Part shown: in pieces, positions 34,131 to 44,681 of the stretch
How the letters are laid out: each line of letters opens with the position of its first letter
Numbering within the stretch: the first letter of the stretch is position 1
Assembly: GCA_002270565.1 (NCBI GenBank)
Contig: NQMI01000093.1
Span: forward strand, 22,138 to 86,137
Direction of reading: 5' to 3'
DNA from: Stenocarpella maydis
Taxonomy: Eukaryota > Ascomycota > Sordariomycetes > Diaporthales > Diaporthaceae
Length of the DNA stretch: 64,000 nt
Program-made: the position numbers and the translations under genes
The notes under the pieces: model-generated
What the model was told of the DNA's origin: nothing
The model's database searches: none
The model's input: only the letters and a program-made list of their open reading frames with translations

Positions 34131-36242
34131 TGAGGTGGCGTGGCCAAAAACGGGTCGTCGTCCTGGCTTGGTTGTACCGGTGTTCACCTGGCAACCCGTT
34201 CCCAGCCCATCGCCTAGGGCCGGATCTCGTCAAGGCAGATCTCGCCTGGCTGGATCCAGAGCGGCCGCAGGTGATTCCTGTCGGCAAATCTCGACGGCGC
34301 GCTGTTGTACGTCTGCTTCCCTGGTACACTTCCTAAGGGCTCTTAAACGACGCGGCTGTGAGCGGTGGCAGCAACAGTCCCCACTGCTGCTGCTGCTGTT
34401 GTTTGCGATTGGACTCCCGGAAGGCTCGAGAGAGAGGCTGAGCCTGGGGCTTTTGGCTCATGTGGGGGGTGAAGCTGGCTAGGCGCTGAGGGGTCACTCG
34501 TCGACCGTCTCAAGCTTGCCAAGCTCGGTTCGGGCTCGAGTGAGGCAAGAAGAAGGTCGGGAAAAGGATGGCCCTTGTCGAGGGAAAGCGGTGGCACAAG
34601 CCGCCAGTTCGAGTATTTCTCCCACGACAAAGAAAACTGTCCCAAGGGCATCTGACGGCTGGAAAAAGGAGACTTGCACGACATCGGCCGGGCACATCAT
34701 ACATACTCACTCCGTGCTGCACTCCAACGGCGGAGCAGACGCGCAGCCACAAGCACGGCTCTTCTCGTCCGTGCCACGGAATCCTGGCCCCCGTCTTGCG
34801 CCTGTGGGTGGAATGCAATGCACCTCGAATCCTTCATATCGTCATCCGCCCTCGCCTGGAAAACCACAGTACCCCAAAATAACCACTTGGTGCTGTGATC
34901 GTATCCCAACCTTTTCGTCATCCGTCGTCGATGCTGGCCCTGTGGCTTCTTTCTCGTCTTACCAAGCCAGGGACTCGTCAATAGCCTATTTTTCTCACCT
35001 TGCCTGGCTTGGTCCTTAATCTTGTGCCTTATTAAACACCTAGCACATATCCGTGCATCCAGCCCACCACCCTGGCCACCATGGCCGCCCGTTGCCTTGG
35101 CTAGCTCAGAGGATCCGCCCGCCCTGTCGACAACGTGTATACATACAGTCTTGCCCAACCAGCACCCTTCTTCCCCTGGCGGCTGGATGTGCCCGCAGCA
35201 ATGCCCACATGCGGTGCTGACCACCCTCGGTCTTTCCTGTCCATACACACTTGGACCCACGCCCACGTCCCCGGGAGCAGGCCTCGCCGAGGCGACTGGC
35301 CGGCTTTGTTCTTGGCCGCAGCCTTGCACGGCCACGGCGCGAGGGTGAGGGGGCATGCAGGAGAGGTGCAGAACCACGCGTCCTGTGATAGTACGGGGGG
35401 TTGGTCTGCACATATCTGGCAGACATGCACTTGTGCCGCACGCGACAAAGGATTCGTTGTGCGGGCCAGCCCTCCGCAGTAGATGTACAACCAGGTAGCT
35501 AGAGCTTCACCCCGGCCTTCCGGGCGGCAGCGTGTCAGCCCGCGTGGGCCCCTCGGGGCATTGCGGCCGTGCTCCGCTGATACGGGGTCTGTATACAGGT
35601 TATACGTTTGGTGTTGGTTGATTAGACGGTGGTTCCGCAGCTTCCGGCTGTGATCAAGGGTCGCAGTCGGCAAGTGCGTCCCGGGACTCTACAAGACGCG
35701 GGATAAGCTGAAGGTGCCGCTGTAAATGCTTGACAGCTTCCGTCTTCCGTCTTCCGTCACCCGCTGCTCGCCCCGGCGCGCTCGCCGTTGGAGAGGAGGG
35801 GAGGTTGAGAAATGACCTGTGCTGATAATATCTATGGGCGAGGAGGCTGACTCTTGTCCCAGTCGAGTACAATTATCCGCGAGAAGAGGGAATAAGTAGC
35901 AGCTTTTGCGCCACCACAAGCAAACGTATGTACATCATACCGAGTTGCGGGTGGACGTTGAAGAGGTTGTAGCTGAGAAACGTGGGATTATTACGCTGAT
36001 CTTGCAGGACATGAGGTGTAAATGAAGTATCACGAGGCTGCGGCAGCATATAGTCCCGGTAGCCGCTAGCCAGGTTAACTCCACGGCATATATATATCGT
36101 GCAGAAGATGTCCAGCCGAGGCGACGTACCCTCCCAAGATGGTGTGAGACCTGTTCTGCCCTTAAACGATGGCCTCCTAGGCCACAGGAGCCTATCTCAA
36201 CAGGACCCCTAATGATTTTGCATGCCTGAAGCCACTTGCCCC
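34131..36242. other. gene-free stretch of 2.1 kb
   Basis: Upstream of the LaeA-like gene and downstream of urb2. Many overlapping GC-rich ORFs exist on both strands, none with family features. The 34131-34500 part is the likely promoter/leader of the LaeA-like gene. Nothing else recognised. Confidence 0.5.
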
Positions 36243-39200
36243 CTACACGCCATTCCACTTCCCAAACCTGGTATATTGCTTATACATCTCCCTGAAGATG
36301 GCACGACCGCTCGCGTCGACTGCCTCGTTGATAACCCGCCTGCCTTCGGGCGTCGTTATGTCCAGCACCGAATACACGCCCGTGTCGAGGGCCGCGCGCA
36401 CCGCACGCGGCACGGGGCGCTCCAGCTGTAGCTTGACATACAGCACCAGCACCAGGTACATGTGCTGGGCGGCATACTTCTTGGCCGCGTCTGGCGCCGA
36501 GTCCAGCGCCCCGGGGGCCTGTCCGCGGGTCACGGAGGCGACGCTCGGCTCGCAGGTGAGTGTTAAGAGGCGAGAGAAGCGGGCGGCTTGTGCTTGCTGG
36601 TCCGCTGGGGACGGGTTGGCGTTGATGGTGGTCGTCGGCCACGGGACGATGAGAAGGCGGAGTAGGGACTGAAGGGCTGTAATGAGCAGGTGGAAGTGTC
36701 CTTCGAGTCGCTGGCGATGCCGCTTGATGATGACTTCAACAAGGCCGCAGAGCCATGGGTATGACTTCTCCGATGCCAGGGCCTCTTCTGTCATGGTTGA
36801 CCCGACCGAGCACATGGTTGACACAGTGCTCAGCGTGACTTCAATATTCCATTGTTTCATGGGTTTCTTTTCGAGGATCATCTCCGCCGTCTTGGCGATG
36901 AGTGAGAATTCGGCCCAATTCCTTGACTTGGGCAATCGAATCGCGAGCACGTGTTGGACTTCAGTCCAGTCTACCAAGCCCGCAAATTGTCCCAGTGAGG
37001 ATTCTATTTCGTGTCAGCCTCGCCCTTCAGGTTCGGACAGGGTGTAACTCACTGTTCTCTGCCTGTAGAAGCCGGTGGATGGCAATGATGTTTCCGGTAA
37101 TATCATTGCTGTCACGCAGCCTCTGACCCATCGCGCCTGCATAGTCGGCCCTTGTCTCGTCGCCCATGTGCAAAAGCACAACATCTACATACCGGGTAAT
37201 ATCACGTTGACCCGCAAGTAATGGGCTTGGCACCGAGCTGTCGGTTTGTGGCCTCCAAACCGCGACATCGTCACACATGTGAAGTGGGTCCTTGACTTCT
37301 TTACCAAAGGATCTAAAGAGCAACTCCTTGAGCCGCCAGCCGGTTTTGAAGCCCTTGGCGCAAAGCTCGTCACTGAGGCGTTCTAGCTTACCCTTAGAGG
37401 GTAAAAGACTGTCTCGAACAGCAGCCGGGTCCAAGACATCTAGCTGCTCGATGAGGACGCAGGTGAAGCTCGTCGAAAAGCTTCGGCCCCGAGGGTTCTC
37501 ATCCTCGCATACCTTGTATGTGTCGTCCGAAACCAGATCGTTTGCAAGCATGACTGACAGTCTCTCTTTTGTCTGAGCCAGGTCGACAACAGTTTGCGCT
37601 TGCTGCTTAGTCTTCGAGGTCTCAAGGGCGCTGACCAGGGATCTCAGTAGGATCTGGTGATGAGGCTCATCTTTGGTAGACACAGGCCAGCTTGAAACCA
37701 CGCGGGACGCCTCCGAAAGGTAGCTACGATCTCTTTCTTCCCAGGCCGACGTCATTTGCTTGAGTGTGACTGACGAGAGAGCCTCAAACAGCTTCAAAAG
37801 CTTGTAAGAGTCCTCGGTAGAGACACCACCAGCCCCGCTGGATTTGATGCCGGCCTCAATGGTCTGTCCCAATGTGACAAGATCGGAGAACTTCATATCT
37901 TCGTAAAATGTCGGCCGCCTCATGATCTTGACCATCAGACTCAAAAGGCCGGTTGTCGTTTCGACATCTGCAACGTCTTCCTGCGAACCTGCCAAATGTA
38001 GCAATGATAGTAAAACTTTCTCCCGCTGCTCCCTATTAAGCATTTCGCGAGGCAGATCAAGCAGGATGCGGATGGCCATGTTCACTTGTTGCTTGATGCG
38101 TTTTGACTTTTCGCCTTGTTCTCGTGCAAGCATGCTAATAGCATGGCTCACAAGAGCATTGAGGTACTTGTCATTACCCAGACTGGCTTCGTTTAACAAA
38201 AAAGACCAGACTGAGTCGTTTGACGGATCCGCCTTATCGAAGTACGCGAGCAGTGCTGCAAAGAACTCGCTTCTAAAGTCTGAGGAGGCAGCGATATCAA
38301 CCAGACGGCGCGAATCGTAGAATTGTAACCGGAAGCCATCTGCCGATGTTACTTCCTGCTCTTCCTTCTGCAGCCTTTCCAGGAAGGTCCAGGCCATGGC
38401 AGAAGTCTCAGGCTCGTGTGCAGCGTTGGGGTAATTTGCCAGCCAGAATGCTGTGCAGCAACGGAAGGCTGCGAGTGCAGCTGGGCCCGCCAGGTCCTCT
38501 TTTTTTAACGCTTTCTTCAAATCTGATTCGACCCTCTTCCAGATGGCACCGACGTTCTCCAGGTCTGACTGCGAGATCGTCCTGTCAACGATACGCCACC
38601 AGCGCGCCCGCATAGATACGTCGAGGTGTTTCAGTTTAACTTTAGAAGCCATGTCGAAGAGTCGAGTTCCGATACTGTCCATGAAGTCTTCGTCTGTCAC
38701 GCCCGTGGAGAGGGAATCAATGACAACAAGAAGCGAACCCTTCTTGCAAGAATTCGCGCGACCCTCGAGCCAGTCAAGAAGGGCGACTAACTGAGACGTA
38801 TTGATTGAGCGTTGCAGGAGATGAGCAACAGCTTTAGTGATGTCCATGCTGGACCAGATCTTCTTGACAGAGGTGAAGTCATCGTCTTTGGCCAAACTTT
38901 CTGACAGTACCTCTGTCCATTTTCTTATGAACCAAGGGAGATTTCGGGCTTTTGCAGAGCCTTCTGCCAGAGATACAACGAATTTGACCAATTCAACTCC
39001 AGTAGAGGCGTCTAGGCCACTGTCACGCATGTTTGTGACCTGCTCGATGATAGTGTCGAGTAAGGACTGTCCCTCAGCAGATATTATGAAGACGTCAACG
39101 TCAATATCCGCCACTCTAGGCACAAGGCTGAGATCTATTGCGCCACTCTCTGTCGTGTATTGCCTGCAGACTTCGCGGAGACTGCTCAGTGAGATGCTAG

Positions 39201-40456
39201 CCTTGCTCTGCAGGGCCGTGTCAAGCACGATCTTCATGGCGTCATTTCGCCTGGTAATTTCCGCAGTACGCATGGCCTCCTCGATAATCCCAAACACCTT
39301 CTGGGTCCAGTCTTCGCGATCCTTTCGGCCACTTGCATCGTCCGTTGTCCCGGAAGGCGAGACGGCGAGGCTGAACAAGACAGGGCATGAAGCTGTTGCC
39401 AGGGAGCTGGTCATGTTCACAGCTTCTTGTACAATACCCACGTCCTTGCGATTCGAGAAGGCCGCTCTCGCAGGTAGGATCATGTTTTTGATAAAAAAGC
39501 GTCGTAGGGCCTGCCTCCAGCTGGCTTTGACGCGAGGATCAATGACGAGATCTTTCGACCGGTCCATCTTGGCCAAAATTATGAAGCCCAAGGGATATAG
39601 AGACACAGCAACGTCGACAGCATCACTGCTGCTCTGGAGGTGAAGGTCCCACAGGCTGACGAAAATAGTGATCCACGACGGCCGGTTCTCGGCTAACTCT
39701 GATTCCTGCTCGTTCAGTGCGTGATCGCAAATTGACAGGATTGGCCGGAGTATCTCGACAGCTTCCTTGGAGGGAGAAGAGAAGAGTGCCTTGACGTGTT
39801 CGGCCCCCATTCGGACATTGGAAGGTGAATCGACTGACACTTCCTTGAGCCTGGCCAAGAGATTCTCAAGGGCAAGAAACAGGCAGTCTGCTGTCCTCAG
39901 GCAGCCATATGGAGTCCGAAGGCTTTCCAAGTCAAACTTTATATCGGGAGACCGCTTTCTCTTTTTCGAATCGCCCTTGCGAGGAGGGCTCGTGGTATCA
40001 GCCATCTCCACGTCTGAAGCTGCGCGGTCTTCATCCTGCGGGTTCGCAAGCTCCTTGAGGGTTTGCTCGAGGATTGGGACGAATCTTCGGTCGGCGAGAG
40101 ATTTCGGGAGGGCGAAGAGAGGTATCCTGGTGAATATGCAGGCCACCACGTTCCAAGCCATGGGATACCGCCGGAACTGCTCTGCCGAGGCAGACGAGCC
40201 GTTCATGTTCTTGAGGAGCCATCTCAGTATGAGCTGCTCCGCCGCATAGTATGTGCCAACCGGGGAGCCCGAGAGCAGTTTCCATAGGTTCGAAAGGGTG
40301 TCGGGAACAGACCCCGCGCTGCTTTGGTCGAGGATTCTTGAGGCTCTGATGAGAGCGTCCGGAGACTGCAGCGATCGGGTTGGTCAGCATTTCTCTGTAT
40401 AAGTTGGCACCGTGACGTTCCCTTACCTGCCCAGGAGTTGTCGTTCCCGATGCCAT
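36243..40456 (-). CDS. urb2: URB2/NPA2 family ribosome biogenesis protein
   Basis: Exons 40456-40427, 40365-37053 and 37003-36243 (introns 61 and 49 bp) encode 1367 aa. Exon 1 gives only MASGTTTPGQ. The protein is a long helical-repeat scaffold without catalytic motifs; an acidic/basic nuclear patch lies near residues ~130-150 (SKKRKRSPD). The last ~230 residues form the Urb2/Npa2 C-terminal domain, with TLTCEPSVASVTRG and the end YTRFGKWNGV. Yeast URB2 (1174 aa) is nucleolar and needed for early 60S assembly. The start at 40456 is the first ATG; a TTG ten codons upstream stays open but is unlikely. Divergent from mic10 with 423 bp between starts. Confidence 0.88.
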
Positions 40457-40879
40457 TATTTCCGATGCGGCCTCGGGAAGCTGCAATGGCGCTCCTCGAT
40501 GCTCCCGTTGCAGAAGTGGTAGATGCTGGTTTGTTGTTCAGGCTCGAATCAAGCCCCAGAAACTTTGTCGCGAAATTCTGGGTAATCTGCCCGGCCGATA
40601 ACGATAACCAGTCCCCGAATCCAGCAGGCGGCGTCGATAAGCCACGCCTAACCCTGGGCGGTCCCGGTCCTAGTACTCCGTAGCTCTCCCCTGTGCAGCT
40701 CAATCGACGTCTTCGAAAAAAGCCGGAAAGGCCCAGAGTCAGAACCCAGACCCAAGCGTCATATCCAGGCCGAGGACGCGCTCAATCCACATCCCAGTGC
40801 GAGGTGAGCACACCAGCAAGGCCCTGGGACCAAGGATTGATTGGCTCATACTTCTATTAAACAGTACTACAAAGTCACC
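40457..40879. promoter_or_regulatory. bidirectional promoter, urb2 / mic10
   Basis: The 423 bases between start codons contain the motif TACTCCGTA (40674-40682), which recurs in three other intergenic regions of the window. It couples a nucleolar and a mitochondrial gene. No TATA box evident. Confidence 0.5.
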
Positions 40880-41288
40880 ATGGCAGAGACCTCCGTTCCT
40901 CCACCACCCCCGAGCACCGTCTCGCGACCGGTCAGCGAGGCCCTCCTGAACGAAAAGGTAAGCCCCTGCCCGAGCTCGCCCTCCTTCCCGTTGTCTCCGG
41001 GTGCCCGCGCACCTTGCGGCTCGAGGAGGACCGGCTAGAAAATGCGAGAATAAAGAGAGCCTGCCAGGACTGACGCGCTGGGATCGCAAACAGTGGGACC
41101 GCTGCCTCTCCAACCTCCTCATCAAGTCCTCCCTCGGCCTCGGCTTTGGCGTCGTCTTCTCTGTCCTCCTGTTCAAGCGCAGGGCGTGGCCAGCTATCGT
41201 GGGCGCCGGCTTCGGCGCCGGCCGGGCGTACGAGGAGTGCAACTACAGCCTGAAGCAGGCCGCCCGCGAGATCAGGAAGCAGGCATGA
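40880..41288 (+). CDS. mic10: MICOS complex subunit Mic10
   Basis: Exons 40880-40957 and 41094-41288 (136 bp intron, phase 0) encode a 90 aa protein. After a Pro-rich start (SVPPPPPS) comes SEALLNEK|WDRCLSNLL across the splice. Two hydrophobic segments each carry a glycine repeat, GLGFG in the first and GAGFGAGRAYEEC in the second, which is the signature by which Mic10 oligomers bend the inner membrane at crista junctions. The C-terminus is basic (REIRKQA). Length fits the family (about 75-100 aa). Too short and too split to be seen by ORF length alone; the glycine motifs make the call firm. Confidence 0.93.
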
Positions 41289-42236
41289 GCTGATTGTCGC
41301 GAGTGACGCGGGCGGCTCGTGCGGGAGGCTCCGGATGAAGGGGAGTACGTACATACATGCATACATGCGCACGGAGGGCACACGTCGCCAGGCCCACGCG
41401 GTCAAGGAATGAAGCAATTGAGAAATTATCGCCGGTCACCAAGCGCGTATGGGTGCAAGATCTGTACAACATTGTCGAGCAGGGCCCACTGGGTCATATG
41501 CGACGAAAAGGGGTGCCAGAGGTGATGGAGATGGCGGTGTCATTGGGGGGCGAGAGGCACTTTTCCGGACTTGGCGCGAGCATGGTTTGGAAAGGGTGTT
41601 GTATAGACAGGACGGAGTGTAATCGGTATGAATAGAATCATTGACTCTTAAAGCAGTGCCCTCGAGGTTGCTGGGTGATCATACACTGCTGCTGTGATCC
41701 AACTTTGGTGCCAAGAAGTCCAATTTGGCTACGACTGCTCGCCGTACAACTGTCTGGCGCTGTATTCGCTTGAGCACGTTATTACACCTCGTCTGGCACT
41801 ATTCAGGGTTTCCTGCTATCAACTGTCATCCAGCAGGGGGTAACAAGTTGTTAGTGTTGCCATAGACCCTATGTAACTGTTGAATAATATAGGCCACGGC
41901 TGAATCTGTTGCCTTAGAGGCAGTACGGTTCAACGCATCGATACATTAAAAATTGAGATAGTAAACGCAAATGCATACTTGGGAATATGATCTGGCTTTT
42001 GTGTTCATCCTCAGCAACAAAACCGGCTATACAAGTTGGATGTTTCCAGTACCCTGGAGGGGTTTTCTTGTGGCATTCCTAAGTTATATAGGTCGGTCTA
42101 TTCATTCAACGTATACACATTAGTCTTGAGAAAAGCGGCAGCATACCTAGGTAATCCAGGCCAAGGCCATAGCATCCAAGCCCTTGTATCACAGACTCAC
42201 GAATCCCGCCCTCCTCGGGACTCAAGCCCCACTGAC
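41289..42236. other. convergent intergenic region
   Basis: About 950 bases between mic10 and the next minus-strand gene. Composition normal; AT-rich around 41880-42130. No gene, RNA or repeat recognised. Confidence 0.55.
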
Positions 42237-43217
42237 TCAGTATCCTTCTTTGTTCACCCCGAGCGGGTCATCGAGCTCCAAACCAAGCCCCGGCGAGTCA
42301 CGACGGACACCATCAACATGCGACGACCCAGCAGCCTTCCGGCCCCCCTCCTCCGCGCAAAGCGCATCCATCATGGCGGCCTGGTCAGCGGCGAGCACCC
42401 GCGGCGACCGAGGCGACCCTGGCTTCTCGGCCTCGATCGATGCCACAAGGAGACCCGCCTCGCGCCACCCCCCTGGCCGCGAGCCGAACTCCCGAAGCTC
42501 GGTGGCCTCGGCGGTGGTGCCACAACCACTGGCGTTACCCCCATCATGGCCCAGAGGCAAGTGTACAGTGGCGGGTGCCGCCAGCGCCACAGCCAAGCGA
42601 TCCTTGTCCCTAGAGTCCACGGCGGCGGCGCGGGCAACTTCCGGCAGCGGCTCCAGCTCAGGGCGCGGGCTGCTGAGCGAGGTCTTCGCGCCTAGCTTCT
42701 CCGGCGCTTCATCGCCCTGGGCGCCGTCGTCATCACCATCATTATCATCATCATTATCTCTGTCGTGCGCCTTGAGCCGCGAGCCGGCGGACTTGCGACG
42801 CCCCCGCGGGCGAGAGCCGGAAGAATGCGCAGCGCGCCCACCGCTCCAGGTGCTGCTCCGGCGAAGGGGAAGGAGCGGGAGCTCACTGCTCTCAGCGCCG
42901 GTGGCTATAGCTTCTACGCTGTCGCCGTTGGTGTCCCGTACCTCGAGCATTGTCGGCGAAGGACTGGTCGTCTCTGGTGGTAGGGCGATGGCAACCTTGC
43001 GCCGTTCTTTCTTACCCGCCGCGGGTGCAGCTCGCAGTCGTCCCGAGAAGAACCAGACCAGAAGACACACCTGGCTCACGAGGAAGAGGATCCCCGAGGC
43101 AAGAATTAGGATCTCGGTGCAGCTCGCGTCGAGAGCCTTCTTGCTGATGAGGAGGGAAAAGGCAGGGGCGGGTGCCGAGCGGGCAGCCTTGGTGGTTGGC
43201 TCCAAGAGGTTCCCCAT
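42237..43217 (-). CDS. hypothetical single-pass membrane protein
   Basis: An uninterrupted 326 aa frame from ATG 43217. Residues ~34-57 (ILILASGILFLVSQVCLLVWFF) form one strong transmembrane helix flanked by a short N-terminal tail and, afterwards, a long polar region with basic (RPRGRRK), acidic (DNDDDNDGDDDG) and Pro/Ser-rich parts. No enzyme motif. The plus strand has an overlapping longer ORF (42184-43362), but it is Arg/Ser-rich without features, so I take the minus strand as real. I do not recognise the family; it could be a fungal-specific membrane anchor. Confidence 0.6.
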   Translation of the reverse strand: MGNLLEPTTKAARSAPAPAFSLLISKKALDASCTEILILASGILFLVSQVCLLVWFFSGRLRAAPAAGKKERRKVAIALPPETTSPSPTMLEVRDTNGDSVEAIATGAESSELPLLPLRRSSTWSGGRAAHSSGSRPRGRRKSAGSRLKAHDRDNDDDNDGDDDGAQGDEAPEKLGAKTSLSSPRPELEPLPEVARAAAVDSRDKDRLAVALAAPATVHLPLGHDGGNASGCGTTAEATELREFGSRPGGWREAGLLVASIEAEKPGSPRSPRVLAADQAAMMDALCAEEGGRKAAGSSHVDGVRRDSPGLGLELDDPLGVNKEGY

Positions 43218-43692
43218 GCCGTGGGCTGGTCGTTGTTCCAGTGGTAAAGATAGTCGTCCCAGGACGGAGAGGGTATCCTGTTTTTGTATCTGTGGGCACG
43301 GTGTTTGCGTTGTCGAGGCAGCATGTCGGTTAGGTCTGCAGCATGGTATTGTGAAGTGTTGAAAAGTGTTTCAGGAGCAGTAAGTAGATGGTATATCAGT
43401 ATTCTGTTGTGGGTTAGGTATTTTGAGAGCTGGTGTCGTGTTCGTCTCCCGGTGGTCCGAGGTGGTGCGTCGTACACATGCTAGCAGGTCGTCAAGCAAC
43501 AACAGAACAGCCCAGGCGCGGAAGTCGCCATCCAGTTGGCCCCGATAGCCTCGCACAAGCAAGGCCGAGTCCATTTTGACAAGGACGAGTACTATTGCCG
43601 TCTATGGTTCCTGGCTCAGAAGCCTCTAAATAGCCATTACCGGGAATATCCAACCTAGGAAATAAGAAGCGAGGCGAGCTGTGCTGAATGCG
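43218..43692. other. intergenic region
   Basis: 475 bases between two minus-strand genes, mostly promoter of the membrane-protein gene. Nothing specific recognised. Confidence 0.5.
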
Positions 43693-44681
43693 TTACATAA
43701 CAACACAGCAATCGCCCAGCTTCTTTGTGAGCCTCTCGATAACTTTCCTCTTGAGCTTCTCGGTGCCATCCTCCTCCTCCTGCGGCTGCCCCTGCGGCTG
43801 CCCCGCGTGCGCTGGAGGCCTGGGGTGCTGCTGGCCGTGCACTGCCTGGCCGTGGTGCTGCTGCTGCTTGCCGCCGTGGTGGGCACCACCGCCGTACCCG
43901 CCGCCAGAGTAGCTGGGCGGCGGCGGCGGCATATGCGGGATATCGTGGCCCTGGAGGTTGACGTATATGCGGCCCTCGTTCTCCTCGGTCCGGTACTGCA
44001 GGCCCAGCTCCTTGCACAGCTGCTCGACGCGCGGCTTGAGCTTCTGGACGTGGCCGACCGAGTGGTTGCCCTTGCCGACAATGACGTGCAAGTGCGTCTG
44101 GCTGCGCGCCTGCGCGTCGCGGATACGGGCCTCGAGGATGTCCTCGGCCTCCTCGACGAACTGCCCGTGCAGGTCGATGGTGTCGTCGGGCACCTTGTCC
44201 GTCGAGTTGTTGGCACGGAAGATGTACTCGGATGCCTGCTTGTTGTACTGCTCCATCTTGGCCGCGTGGGCCTTGCCCTCATTGCTCAGCTGCTTCGCCC
44301 CGGCGCCGTCGCCATTCTCGTAGGCTTGGTGGGCCTGCGAGTCTAGTCAGTCTCTGTGCAGCAAGGCGGAGGGGGATGACGGCTGGCCGTGGTCTGCGCA
44401 GCCGGGGCCGTCGTACCCTGTCGAAGCACGAGTTGCGCTTTGCCGCCTCGGCCCGGGCCAGGTCTCGCAGGCGGTCATATTCCCTCTCCGTGTCATCGTC
44501 GTCGCCGTGATGGGCGTAGGCTGTTTTGGCGGTGCGGCCTTCAGGTCAGCCAAGCAAATTCATGGTGACATCATTCGCCATGGCCCGGCCAGGGGCGCAG
44601 GGTCCATGCATGATTCGACTCACCGCGTCCTCCCAGGCGCGTCGACGGGCTACGCGAGTGCATGGGAATTGATTCAGCCAT
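43693..44681 (-). CDS. Smr-domain protein with DUF1771
   Basis: Exons 44681-44624, 44538-44417 and 44334-43693 (introns 85 and 82 bp) encode 273 aa. After MAESIPMHSRS the second exon reads EREYDRLRDLARAEAAKRNSCFDR, the start of the helical DUF1771 domain, continuing AHQAYENGDG in exon 3. The Smr domain (~110-185) has IDLHGQFVEEA and the HVIVGKGNHS signature near its end, as in Smr endonucleases of the MutS2 C-terminal family. A low-complexity tail with Gly/Tyr/His/Gln repeats leads to a basic end with CCVVM, where the terminal CVVM could serve as a prenylation (CaaX) site. The family binds or cuts RNA, for instance in no-go decay (yeast Cue2 relatives); activity here is inferred. Confidence 0.9.

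Noticed and set aside
34697..35413. 238 aa minus-strand ORF
   Set aside because: GC-rich open frame with overlapping equals on other frames, no ATG context, domain or splice support.
42184..43362. 392 aa plus-strand ORF opposite the membrane-protein gene
   Set aside because: Arg/Ser/Pro-rich with no motif; the minus strand has a clear transmembrane helix and a proper ATG, so the plus ORF is treated as a shadow.
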